A stretch of 64,000 nucleotides of DNA from Amorphoplanes digitatis (lineage in GTDB: Bacteria > Actinomycetota > Actinomycetes > Mycobacteriales > Micromonosporaceae), in assembly GCF_014205335.1 (NCBI RefSeq), contig NZ_JACHNH010000001.1:1674001-1738000 (forward strand), given 5' to 3'. The stretch's first letter is position 1, and each line of letters begins with the position of its first letter. The position numbers and the translations under genes are program-made. The notes under the pieces were generated by a model. That model did not search any database and was not told the origin of the DNA. It worked only from the letters and a program-made list of their open reading frames with translations. Shown here piece after piece: positions 26,621 through 34,456 of the stretch.

Positions 26621-27454
26621 CTACGCCCAGACCGCGCGGACCCGCTCGGCCACCTCGGCCGCCTGCGCCCGGCCGGCCTCGCCGGCGGGCGCACGGCGGG
26701 CCGGGTCGAGCGGGTTGCGGCCGATCGCGGTCAGGGCGGCCCGGTTCGGGCTGACCACGGCGGTCCGCACGCCGGCACCGAGCGCCGCCGCCTGCGCACC
26801 CGGGCGGTCGGCGCGCCGGGCCGCCGCGACCAGCGGCGCGATCACCACCACCCGGTCGTAACCGGCGGCCAGGTCCACGTTGGCGACCGAGCGCACCCCG
26901 CCGTCGATGTAGCGGCGGTCGCCGACCGTCATCGGCGGCCAGACCAGCGGCACCGCGCAGCTCGCGGCCACCGCGTCGACGAGCGACGCCCCGCTGTCGC
27001 TGTCGAAGACCACGACCTCGCCGGTGCGCGCCTCGACGGCCGGGATCAGCAGCCGGGCCGCGGGCCAGTCGTCGCGCCGCACGCGCGAGGCGATGGCCGT
27101 GCGCCGCTCGGACTCCGGCACCGTGCGGGCCTTCAGCGCGGCCCGGCCCAGCCGGGCCCGGCCGCGGGCCCGGCCGCCGGGCCAGAGCGCGGCCATCACG
27201 AAGCCGAGCAGCACCCGCGTGCCGATGGTGGCGCTGCGGTCGCCGCCGGTGTCGGCGAGCTCGCGCTCGTAGAGCTCGGCGACGGAGGCGCCGCCGGTCA
27301 GCTGGGCGGCCACGACCGAGCCGGCCGAGGTGCCGACGAACAGGTCGGCCGTGGTGAGGTCGACGCCCCGCTCGGCGAGGCCGTGCAGCAGGCCGATCTC
27401 CCAGGCGACGCCGGTGACGCCGCCACCACCCAGCACCAGCGCGCGTCTCTGCAT
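26621..27454 (-). CDS. Patatin-like phospholipase
   Basis: A 277-residue patatin-fold acyl hydrolase. The glycine-rich oxyanion loop GGGGVTG comes first, the nucleophile elbow GTSAGS carries Ser43, and the dyad Asp184 lies in YIDGGVRS. There is no signal peptide, so it probably acts in the cytoplasm on phospholipids or acylglycerols. The frame extends upstream of ATG 27454, but those residues overlap the GH26 gene start region and are unlike patatins. It lies 10 bases downstream of the GH26 gene on the same strand, so may be co-transcribed. Confidence 0.85.
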   Translation of the reverse strand: MQRRALVLGGGGVTGVAWEIGLLHGLAERGVDLTTADLFVGTSAGSVVAAQLTGGASVAELYERELADTGGDRSATIGTRVLLGFVMAALWPGGRARGRARLGRAALKARTVPESERRTAIASRVRRDDWPAARLLIPAVEARTGEVVVFDSDSGASLVDAVAASCAVPLVWPPMTVGDRRYIDGGVRSVANVDLAAGYDRVVVIAPLVAAARRADRPGAQAAALGAGVRTAVVSPNRAALTAIGRNPLDPARRAPAGEAGRAQAAEVAERVRAVWA

Positions 27455-27464
27455 GCCGCCAAGC

Positions 27465-28592
27465 CTATGCGCCGAAGAGGTTCTTGTAGACCGCCGCCGA
27501 CCGCGGATTGGGGAAGCAGCCGGCGTCCGTGCGGTACAGGCTCGACTGCACCCCGCCCGCGCCGCAGTCGGAGAAGTAGGTCTCGTACGCCAGGTACCTG
27601 GCATGGCCGGCGAACCAGGCGTGCATCCAGGTCACGAACGACGGGTTCTCCCGGCCGGCGTCGCCGGTCGGTACCACGCCCCACTCGCCGACCGCGAACA
27701 GCTTGCCGTGCGCCCGGGCGAACCGGTACAGCCAGTCAAGGCCCTCGGGGGCCGCGGCCACCCGGTCGAACGCCGCCTTCGTCGGCGACCAGGGGTAGTG
27801 GTCGTAGTTGTCGATGCCGACGATGTCCACGTAGGCGTCGCCGGGGTAGCAGTTCGTGCTCACCCCGCCGCACACCCCGGCCGGCGTGCCGTGCGCGTTG
27901 ATCGTCCAGTCCAGCAGCACGTCCGGATTGCCGGCGCGGATGTTGGTGGCGGCGCGGCGGTAGCAGGCGATCCAGGTCGCCGGGTCGTCGGCCCGCCAGG
28001 GCGAGGTCCGCTCGTTGAACTCCCAGCCCAGCCGCACCACCGAGTCGCCGCGGCCGTGGCGGGTCATCAGGGCGCCGAAATTCCTCCAGTCCCGATCCTT
28101 TTCGCCGTTCGCGCACGCCGCCAGGTCCGCGGCCGCACCGATGGGCACCAGCCCCTGCGAGACGACGAGCATGCCCTCGAAGTCCGCGAACAGGTCGAAC
28201 GTCCAGCCGGTGCCGGCCGTCATCGACTCCCACGACGTCCGGTCCGTGTAGGTCTGCGCGACATGGCACGGCCGGCCGCGCGCGGCGCAGAACGCGTTGA
28301 CGTGCGCGGTGTCGAACTTCGGGTCGCCGTTGACGCCGGACAGGCCGTTCGGGCCCGGCCATTCGCCGTCCTGGCGGGGGAGCGCGATCAGTCGCCGAGC
28401 GGAGCGCGATTCGGCGGAGGACGGCGCGCCGCGGGACGCGGAGGTGGGCCTGGACGGCGTCGCGGTCGGCGTCGCGGCCGGCCGGGGTTCGCCGGCGGTG
28501 TTCGCCAGGGCGACGCCGAGCCCGGCGAGCAGGATCAGCGCCGCGACGCCGGCCCGCCACAGCCTCGGGCCACGCGGTCGCTCGTCGGTCAT
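27465..28592 (-). CDS. GH26-like glycoside hydrolase, membrane-anchored or secreted
   Basis: A 375-residue protein. The N-terminus has a membrane helix (AGVAALILLAGLGVALA) and a Thr/Ser/Pro linker. The catalytic TIM barrel resembles family 26: acid/base Glu191 in LGWEFNE and nucleophile Glu303 in AVGEWGV, separated by the usual distance, with WTFDLFADFEGML early in the barrel. Several cysteines (CAARGRPC, CGGVSTNC, CGAGG) suggest an extracellular location. The substrate is probably a beta-mannan or related beta-glycan; specificity is not readable. A carbohydrate-binding module is absent. Confidence 0.75.
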   Translation of the reverse strand: MTDERPRGPRLWRAGVAALILLAGLGVALANTAGEPRPAATPTATPSRPTSASRGAPSSAESRSARRLIALPRQDGEWPGPNGLSGVNGDPKFDTAHVNAFCAARGRPCHVAQTYTDRTSWESMTAGTGWTFDLFADFEGMLVVSQGLVPIGAAADLAACANGEKDRDWRNFGALMTRHGRGDSVVRLGWEFNERTSPWRADDPATWIACYRRAATNIRAGNPDVLLDWTINAHGTPAGVCGGVSTNCYPGDAYVDIVGIDNYDHYPWSPTKAAFDRVAAAPEGLDWLYRFARAHGKLFAVGEWGVVPTGDAGRENPSFVTWMHAWFAGHARYLAYETYFSDCGAGGVQSSLYRTDAGCFPNPRSAAVYKNLFGA

Positions 28593-28649
28593 GCGGCGCG
28601 TCCCTCCGACGATTGAGTGTTTTGCCCGATTATGCCAGCTTTGATCGGG

Positions 28650-28668
28650 TGAGGATTGCCTTCCCTAA
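28650..28668. promoter_or_regulatory. Iron-box-like site upstream of the DUF1540 gene
   Basis: TGAGGATTGCCTTCCCTAA matches 13 of 19 positions of the IdeR/DmdR consensus TTAGGTTAGGCTAACCTAA by my count. It lies between the GH26 gene and the DUF1540 gene, 115 bases before the latter's start, in an AT-richer region. Confidence 0.35.
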
Positions 28669-28782
28669 AGAATGGTGAATGGAGGCTTACCTCATTTGTA
28701 AACCCGCGAAAAATGACGTCGGTCATGCCGCGCGAAGCCGCTTCACATAGTTTATGGTCGGCTAGAAGAAAGGGGCCCCACC

Positions 28783-29073
28783 ATGACTCAGATGTTGGAG
28801 ATGCCGCGCGTTCAGACCTGCACGGTCACGGCCTGCGGCTACAACCACGGCGGCTGCACGGCCTTCGCGATCACCATCGGCGGCGTGAACTCGGCGTGCG
28901 ACACGTTCGTCGAAACCACCGACAAGGGCGGGATGGGCCAGGCCACGGCGCAGGTCGGCGCCTGCAAGCGGTCCGAGTGCGTGCACAACACCGAGCTCGA
29001 GTGTCACGCGCCGTCGATCGTCGTCGGCGCCGCGCAGGATCGGGCGGACTGCCTCACCTTCGAGGCGCGATAA
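28783..29073 (+). CDS. DUF1540 domain protein, Cys-rich
   Basis: A 96-residue protein with the DUF1540 pattern twice: TCTVTACGYNHGGCTAFA ending CDTF, and a second CKRSECVHNTELECHA unit with CLTF. Eight cysteines in paired C...C arrangements suggest metal binding. No catalytic residue can be named. The ATG has a GAAAGG ribosome site upstream. It is flanked by iron-box-like sites and followed by a strong terminator, so it is a single-gene transcript. Confidence 0.8.
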   Translation: MTQMLEMPRVQTCTVTACGYNHGGCTAFAITIGGVNSACDTFVETTDKGGMGQATAQVGACKRSECVHNTELECHAPSIVVGAAQDRADCLTFEAR

Positions 29074-29082
29074 GCGTTTCGA

Positions 29083-29101
29083 TTAACTAAGCCTTGCCTT
29101 A
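29083..29101. promoter_or_regulatory. Second iron-box-like palindrome after the DUF1540 gene
   Basis: The reverse complement TAAGGCAAGGCTTAGTTAA also matches 13 of 19 positions of the IdeR/DmdR consensus. It overlaps the first base of the terminator, so it may instead be coincidental AT-rich flank. Confidence 0.25.
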
Positions 29102-29138
29102 AAAGGCCGCCGCCGGAAATCTGGGCGGCGGCCTTTCT
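29101..29138 (+). terminator. Rho-independent terminator after DUF1540
   Basis: AAAGGCCGCCGCC (29102-29114) and GGCGGCGGCCTTT (29124-29136) form a perfect 13-base stem around a nine-base loop, ending TTTCT. Confidence 0.85.
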
Positions 29139-29185
29139 GCTGATCGTTATTCATTGTCGGGCCTGGTTGCGCGCCGGCCCCGGGG

Positions 29186-29250
29186 TTGACCCGGCCGGGC
29201 GCAGCGGCTAGGTTGTTCTCAGATCGAGTCTTACTCACATCGAGAACAAC
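29186..29250 (+). promoter_or_regulatory. Promoter and operator of the NUDIX operon
   Basis: TTGACC (29186-29191), a 17-base spacer and TAGGTT (29209-29214) form a good housekeeping-type promoter. An inverted repeat, GTTGTTCTC (29212-29220) and GAGAACAAC (29242-29250), overlaps the -10 box and flanks the expected start of transcription. Half-sites are 30 bases centre to centre. The layout is that of a repressor operator, most simply for the NrtR-like protein encoded next. Confidence 0.7.
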
Positions 29251-29261
29251 GCGGGGCGACG

Positions 29262-30014
29262 ATGACGAACGAACGGGAGTTCCTCGAGGGCTACGACCCG
29301 GGTGCATACGCCCCGGTCGCCGTCACCGTCGACGTCGTGGCGCTGACCATCCGGGACGCCCGGCTGCACGTCCTGCTCGTCGAGCGCGGCGGCCACCCGT
29401 TCACCGGATGGCGTGCCCTGCCCGGCGGCTTCGTGCGCGACGAGACACTCGACGGTGCCGCCCTGCGCGAGCTCGCCGAGGAGACCGGCCTGCGCCCGGG
29501 CGAGGACGACCTGGACCGGGTGCACCTCGAGCAGCTCCGGTCCTACGGGAACCCGGGCCGCGATCCCCGGATGCGGGTCGTCTCGGTGGCCTACCTGGCG
29601 TTCGCGCCGAGCCTGCCCGACCCGAGGGCCGGCGGCGACGCGTCCGGCGCGTTCTGGGTGCCCGTCGACGAGGCCGGCGAGCTGGCCTTCGACCACGCGG
29701 CGATCCTCGCCGACGCCCTCGACCGGGCCCGCGCCAAGCTGGAGTACACGCCGCTGGCCACCGCGTTCGTCGGCGACGAGTTCACCATCGGCGAGCTGCG
29801 GGCGGTCTACGCGGCGGTCTGGGGCGAGGAGTTGCACGCCGGCAACTTCCACCGCAAGGTGCTGTCGGTGCCGGGCTTCGTCGAGAGCACCGGCGAGACG
29901 GCGGCCCGCGGCGGGGAGCGCGGCGGGCCCAAGGCGCGGCTCTACCGGGCCGGCGACGCGCGGCTGCTGCACCCGGCGCTGCTGCGGCCGGCCCGAGAGG
30001 ACGGCATCCGATGA
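29262..30014 (+). CDS. NUDIX hydrolase with C-terminal winged helix, NrtR-like
   Basis: A 250-residue protein. The NUDIX box is present as GGFVRDETLDGAALRELAEE plus the following TGL, and the C-terminal 90 residues (FTIGELRAVYAAVWGE, NFHRKVLSVPGFV) have the winged-helix pattern of NrtR regulators, which repress NAD-metabolism genes until bound by ADP-ribose or related ligand. It may be a hydrolase, a repressor or both. It is the first gene of a coupled operon, preceded by an inverted repeat over its promoter, which supports autoregulation. Its stop overlaps the next ATG (ATGA). Confidence 0.8.
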   Translation: MTNEREFLEGYDPGAYAPVAVTVDVVALTIRDARLHVLLVERGGHPFTGWRALPGGFVRDETLDGAALRELAEETGLRPGEDDLDRVHLEQLRSYGNPGRDPRMRVVSVAYLAFAPSLPDPRAGGDASGAFWVPVDEAGELAFDHAAILADALDRARAKLEYTPLATAFVGDEFTIGELRAVYAAVWGEELHAGNFHRKVLSVPGFVESTGETAARGGERGGPKARLYRAGDARLLHPALLRPAREDGIR

Positions 30015-31006
30015 CCGCGGCGCCGTCGTTCGCGGACGCCGTCGGCCGCATCACCGCGGCGCGCACCTTCGCGGACCTGGTGGACGACGCGCCCGGGCAG
30101 ACCGCCGGGCACGCGTACCGGATGCTGGTCAAGGCGGTGCATCCGGACGTCGCACCGGCGGGCCGGGCCGCGGCCGCGACGGCGGCCCTCGCCCGGCTCG
30201 CGCGGCTCTGGGCCGACCGCGACGGCCGGGTGCTGACGACCGGGCGGGCGACCTACCGGGTCGGCGAGGTGGTCGCGAGCGGCGACATCGCCGAGCTCTA
30301 CGCCGTCGACGGCGGCGCGGCGCTGCTCAAGCTGCCCCGCCGGCCGGGCGACAACGACCTGATGCGGGCCGAGGCCGCCGCACTTGACCGGCTGGCGTCC
30401 GACGGCGACCCGCGATACCGGGCCTACGCGCCTCGGCCGATCGAGAGCTTCACCCACGAGGACGGCGCGAGGGCGCGCCGGACGGCGACCATCGTCGAAC
30501 GCCAGAACGGCTTCGTGTCCCTCGCGGACGTGCGCCGCGCCTACCCGGGCGGCATCGACCCGCGCGACGCCGCCTGGATGTGGCGCCGGCTGCTCACCGG
30601 GCTCGGCTGGGCGCACCGGGCCGGCGTCGTGCACGGCGCGGTGCTGCCCGAGCACGTCATCGTCCACCCCGCGGAGCACGGCGTGGTCCTCGTCGACTGG
30701 TGCTACTCGGTGGCGCCCGGCACGCCCGTGCCGGCGCTGGTCGCTCGGCACCGGGCCGCCTACCCGCCCGAGGTGACCGCCGGCAAGCCGGCCACCGCCG
30801 CCACCGACATCTTCATGGCCACCGGCCTGATGCTGCGCCTGATCGCCGACCCGCCGGCACCGCTCGCGCGCTTCGCGGCCGGCTGCACCTACGACGCGCC
30901 ACGCATGCGTCCGCAGGACGCGTGGTCACTGCTCGGGGAGCTCGACGAGCTGCTCGGGAACCTGTACGGACCCCGCCGCTTTCGCCCGTTCGCGATGCCG
31001 GCGTGA
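30011..31006 (+). CDS. J-domain-like protein fused to a pseudokinase
   Basis: A 331-residue protein. Residues 1-70 carry the HPD signature of J domains (MLVKAVHPDV, HPD at 44-46). From about residue 80 comes a protein-kinase-like fold: a candidate beta-3 Lys107 in ALLKLPR, an alpha-C Glu121, a loop HGAVLPEHVIV where kinases have HRDLKPEN, and VDWCYS where they have DFG. The catalytic Asp and the metal-binding Asn are Ala and His, so phosphotransfer looks lost. The ATG overlaps the NUDIX stop. The J motif would normally recruit Hsp70, but no DnaK gene is near. The function is unknown. Confidence 0.7.
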   Translation: MTAAPSFADAVGRITAARTFADLVDDAPGQTAGHAYRMLVKAVHPDVAPAGRAAAATAALARLARLWADRDGRVLTTGRATYRVGEVVASGDIAELYAVDGGAALLKLPRRPGDNDLMRAEAAALDRLASDGDPRYRAYAPRPIESFTHEDGARARRTATIVERQNGFVSLADVRRAYPGGIDPRDAAWMWRRLLTGLGWAHRAGVVHGAVLPEHVIVHPAEHGVVLVDWCYSVAPGTPVPALVARHRAAYPPEVTAGKPATAATDIFMATGLMLRLIADPPAPLARFAAGCTYDAPRMRPQDAWSLLGELDELLGNLYGPRRFRPFAMPA

Positions 31007-31024
31007 CTCACCAGGAGGTATGAG

Positions 31025-31993
31025 ATGGGAAGCGGACACTGGTCAACCGACGTCTACGCCGCGGCAGCCGGCTATCGGGCCGCCAGCGGCACGAGCGCCT
31101 TCGCGTACAGCGACGGCGGCGCCCGCAAGGCACACCCGGCGCTCGACCCGATGAACGTGGGCAAGCGGGAGAGCCGCGACAGCGACGAACACCCGCACAG
31201 CACGCCGATCGCCGTCCTCTTCGACGTGACCGGCTCGATGGGCACCGTGCCGCGGGTGCTGCAGACGAAGCTGCCGCAGCTGCTCGGCCTGCTGACCCGC
31301 AAGGGCTACGCCACCGATCCGCACATCCTGTTCGGCGCGATCGGCGACGCCACCTGCGACCGGGTGCCGTTGCAGATCGGGCAGTTCGAATCCGACAACC
31401 GCATGGACGAGGACCTGGCCCGCATCGTCCTGGAGGGCGGTGGCGGCGGCCAGCGCCGCGAGTCGTACGAGCTCGCCATGTACTTCATGGCCCGGCACAC
31501 CAGCCTGGACTCCATCGCCGCGCGGGGGCGCCGCGGCTACCTGTTCATCATCGGCGACGAGATGCCGTACCCGCAGGTCAAGCCGAAGGAGGTCAAGCGT
31601 TTCATCGGCGACCGGCTCGGCGAGCCGATCGCGATCGAGGCGGTGCTGGCCGAGCTGCGGCGCAGCTTCGACGTCTACTACATCATGCCGACCGCGGCCG
31701 GCTGGGGCGGCGACCCGGAGATCCTCGGCCACTGGCGCACCCTGCTCGGCCAGCAGGTCATCGAGCTGGACGACCTCGACGCGGTCTGCGAGACCATCGC
31801 GCTGACCGTCGGCCTCGGCGAGGAGTCCATCGACCTCGACGCCGGCCTCGCCGACCTGGTCGACGTCGGATCGGTGGCCGGCCCGTCGGTCAGCAGGGCG
31901 CTCGCGCCGCTCGGCGCGGGGCGGGTCACGGCCGTTCGTTCCTCCCTCGACCCGGGCGGCGCGGCAACGCCGAGCGGGAACGAACGGCTGTGA
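31025..31993 (+). CDS. VWA-domain protein (TerF-like)
   Basis: A 322-residue soluble protein with a von Willebrand A fold: a metal-ion-dependent adhesion site DVTGSMG (variant of DxSxS), GGGGGQRRESYELAMYFMAR with the second MIDAS contribution, and LFIIGDEMPYP. AGGAGG at 31013-31018 is six bases from ATG 31025, the best ribosome site in the window. The stop overlaps the GTG of the next gene (GTGA). VWA proteins often act with AAA or chaperone partners; both a J-domain protein and an AAA ATPase are neighbours here. Confidence 0.75.
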   Translation: MGSGHWSTDVYAAAAGYRAASGTSAFAYSDGGARKAHPALDPMNVGKRESRDSDEHPHSTPIAVLFDVTGSMGTVPRVLQTKLPQLLGLLTRKGYATDPHILFGAIGDATCDRVPLQIGQFESDNRMDEDLARIVLEGGGGGQRRESYELAMYFMARHTSLDSIAARGRRGYLFIIGDEMPYPQVKPKEVKRFIGDRLGEPIAIEAVLAELRRSFDVYYIMPTAAGWGGDPEILGHWRTLLGQQVIELDDLDAVCETIALTVGLGEESIDLDAGLADLVDVGSVAGPSVSRALAPLGAGRVTAVRSSLDPGGAATPSGNERL

Positions 31994-33198
31994 ACCCTGC
32001 GGGGCACGTCGCCGTGGTCGATCTCGGCTACGGCGACGCCGGCAAGGGCACGGTGGTGGACGCGATCTGCGCGACCGGGCCGGTCACCGCGGTGATCAGG
32101 TTCAACGGGGGTGCGCAGGCCGCGCACAACGTGGTCACGCCGCAGGGCCGGCACCACACGTTCGCGCAGTTCGGGTCGGGCACGTTCCAGGGCGTGCCCA
32201 CCCACCTGTCGCGCTTCACGGTGGTCGACCCGCTCGCGCTCGCGGCCGAGGCCGCCGCCCTCGGCAACCCGTTCCACCTGCTCACGGTGGACGGCGACGC
32301 GCTGCTCGCCACCCCGTGGCACCGGGCCGCGAACCAGGCCCGCGAGCGGCGGCGCGGGCGGGACCGGCACGGCTCGTGCGGCATGGGCGTCGGGCAGACC
32401 GTGGAGTACGCCCTCGGCCACGCCGACGCGCCCCGGGTGCGCGATGTGCTCTCGCCGGCCCGGCTCCGGTCGCGGCTGGCCGCGGTGCAGGCCGCGTTCG
32501 GCCCGCTGGCGGCGGCGCCGCTGGACGACGTCGTGGACGCGTTCCTCGCCTTCGGCCGCGCGGTGCGGATTGTGGACTCCTCGTACGTCGGCGTGCTGCT
32601 GGACGCCGGGCGGTGCGTCTTTGAGGGCGCGCAGGGGGTGCTGCTGGACGAGTGGCGGGGCTGGCACCCGTACACGACGTGGTCGACCACGACGTTCGAC
32701 AACGTGGCGGCGCTCTGCCCCGACTTCCTGCGGCTGGGCGTGGTGCGGACGTACACCACCCGGCACGGCGCCGGGCCGTTCGTCACCGAAGCGCCGCTGG
32801 AGCTGCCCGAGGCGCACAACGGCGTGGGGGAGTGGCAGGGCGAGTTCCGGGTCGGGCACTTCGACGCGGTGGCGCACCGCTACGCCGCCGAGGTCGCCGG
32901 CGGCGTGGACGCCCTGGCGGTCACCCACCTCGACGCCCCGGCGCGGGATCCGCGGCTGCGCGTCTGCACCTCGTACGAGCTCGACGGCGCGCGGTGGGAG
33001 CGCATCGTCCCGGCGCCGCCGCGGGACCTGGGCCGGCAGGCCGCGCTGACGGCGCTGCTGGCCCGGTCCCGCCCCGGTGACCTGGAGCGGCCCGGCGACT
33101 TCGCGGCCCGGATCGCGGACCTGCTGGACGCGCCGGTGTTCCTCGAGTCGCACGGGCCGTGCCGCACCGACAAGCGGTTCCGGGTGCCGGTGCTATAG
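31990..33198 (+). CDS. Adenylosuccinate synthetase-like enzyme, divergent
   Basis: A 402-residue PurA-fold protein. It keeps the P-loop shape LGYGDAGKGTVVD (PurA: QWGDEGKGK), RFNGGAQAAHN (RFQGGHNAGHT), EGAQGVLLDEWRG, TYTTRHGAGPFVTEAP and a C-terminal SHGPCRTDKRF in place of STGPDRTET. Residues matching PurA Asp13 and His41 remain, but Glu14 is Ala and the TTGRGIGP loop reads SCGMGVGQT, so the IMP or aspartate site has changed. It is too different to be the housekeeping PurA. Reaction unknown; an ATP/GTP-driven ligation of an amino acid to a nucleotide is the family expectation. The GTG start overlaps the VWA stop. Confidence 0.72.
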   Translation: MNPAGHVAVVDLGYGDAGKGTVVDAICATGPVTAVIRFNGGAQAAHNVVTPQGRHHTFAQFGSGTFQGVPTHLSRFTVVDPLALAAEAAALGNPFHLLTVDGDALLATPWHRAANQARERRRGRDRHGSCGMGVGQTVEYALGHADAPRVRDVLSPARLRSRLAAVQAAFGPLAAAPLDDVVDAFLAFGRAVRIVDSSYVGVLLDAGRCVFEGAQGVLLDEWRGWHPYTTWSTTTFDNVAALCPDFLRLGVVRTYTTRHGAGPFVTEAPLELPEAHNGVGEWQGEFRVGHFDAVAHRYAAEVAGGVDALAVTHLDAPARDPRLRVCTSYELDGARWERIVPAPPRDLGRQAALTALLARSRPGDLERPGDFAARIADLLDAPVFLESHGPCRTDKRFRVPVL

Positions 33199-34326
33199 GT
33201 ACATGCCGGTCGCCGGCGGGGCGGTCGGCACGGTCACCGGGCGGGCGCCGGTCCGCAGCGCGTACAGCTCGGCGAGGGTCGCCCCGTCCGGGCCGACGCC
33301 CGCCGGGGTGCCGAGCCAGGCGACCGCCTCGCCGTACGGCAGGCGCCCGACCTCGATGCTGGCCAGGCACCGACCCGGCCGGACCACCGCGGGGTGCAGC
33401 GACGCCAGATCCTCGTTTGTGGTGATCGCGATCAGCGCGTTGCGGCCCTGGCCGAGCAGCCCGTCGGTCAGGTTGAGCAGCCGGGAGAGCGACTGCCCCG
33501 CGGCCGCCTTGGCCTCGCCGCTGATCAGCTCGTCGCAGTCCTCGAGCATGAGCAGCCGCCAGCGCGGCTCGTCGTCGTCGCCGCTGCCCAGCGCCACGCT
33601 CATCAGGTACGCGGGGTCGCCGAACAGCCGCTCGGGGTCGAGCACGCAGTCGACCTGGCACCACGGGCGCCACTGCTGGGCCAGCGCGCGCAGCGCCGTC
33701 GTCTTGCCGGTGCCGGGCTCGCCGTGCAGCAGCATGAGGCGGCCGTTGACCGTCGTGCCGTCGATGGCCATGAGCCGTTCCAGGGTGCGCGCCACCGGAT
33801 CCGCGTAGTTGGCGCGGATCTTCTCCCACGGCGCGGCGTCGATCTCGCGCTGCACGCGCCGCGGGCCGTGCGGTCCGAAGTGCCAGAAGCCGATCGGCAC
33901 GCTGTCCGCGGCCGGGGGCGGCTCCTCGACGGCGTTCTCCACCGCGACGGCAAGCACCGACTCGGCCATCTCGGCGCTGACCGCGGTGACCGTCACGCGG
34001 GCGCGGCGGCTCTGCTTCCAGCGGGTGACGTGCAGGGTCCAGCCCTCGCCGACGGAGAGCCGGCCGTGGCCGTCCTCCTCGACCGCGTCCCGGACGATCC
34101 GGGCGTCGTCGGTGGTCAGCAGGGCCTCGGCGCGGACGTTCTCGAGGTGCGTGGTGCGGCCGTACGGCTCCCGTCCGGTGACGAAGGCATCGAGCGCGAG
34201 CAGGTCGACGACGTCCACCAGCCGGTCGCAGTCGTCGACTGCACCGGACAGCGGCAGCGAGGCGGCGACGGCCGGCTCGGCGGCGCGGCTGCCGAGCCGG
34301 TCGACGGACTGATGGGGGGTGCGCAT
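33193..34326 (-). CDS. DUF5925 domain-containing AAA family ATPase
   Basis: A 377-residue protein with an N-terminal alpha/beta domain of the DUF5925 type (residues 1-170, DDARIVRDAVEEDGHGRL) and a C-terminal AAA+ module: Walker A GEPGTGKT at 202-209, Walker B LLMLEDCDE around 258-266, sensor ITTNED and an arginine in PAVVRPGR. It overlaps the adenylosuccinate-synthetase-like gene tail-to-tail by six bases. A remodelling or unfolding role in concert with the VWA and J proteins is plausible but inferred. Confidence 0.78.
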   Translation of the reverse strand: MRTPHQSVDRLGSRAAEPAVAASLPLSGAVDDCDRLVDVVDLLALDAFVTGREPYGRTTHLENVRAEALLTTDDARIVRDAVEEDGHGRLSVGEGWTLHVTRWKQSRRARVTVTAVSAEMAESVLAVAVENAVEEPPPAADSVPIGFWHFGPHGPRRVQREIDAAPWEKIRANYADPVARTLERLMAIDGTTVNGRLMLLHGEPGTGKTTALRALAQQWRPWCQVDCVLDPERLFGDPAYLMSVALGSGDDDEPRWRLLMLEDCDELISGEAKAAAGQSLSRLLNLTDGLLGQGRNALIAITTNEDLASLHPAVVRPGRCLASIEVGRLPYGEAVAWLGTPAGVGPDGATLAELYALRTGARPVTVPTAPPATGMYL

Positions 34327-34412
34327 TACCCCATGATCGACCCTGGGTGGGGCAGGAGCATCCCGTTTTCCCGCATGTCCCCGGTTTCCAAGATCCTCGA
34401 CCTTCGATCGCG

Positions 34413-34428
34413 TTAGGTTGACCTAACC
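34413..34428. promoter_or_regulatory. Iron box (IdeR/DmdR-type operator)
   Basis: TTAGGT-TG-ACCTAA is a perfect six-base inverted repeat around two bases, followed by CC, as in actinobacterial iron-repressor sites. It lies 29 bases before the GTG of the siderophore-binding protein, where a bound repressor would block the promoter. Confidence 0.8.
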
Positions 34429-34456
34429 CTGTGTAATCAAGGATTTGGAGACCGAC

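Noticed and set aside
31990-33198. PurZ (phage aminodeenine pathway) identity
   Set aside because: The residue matching PurA Asp13 is retained, whereas PurZ differs there, and no phage gene is near.
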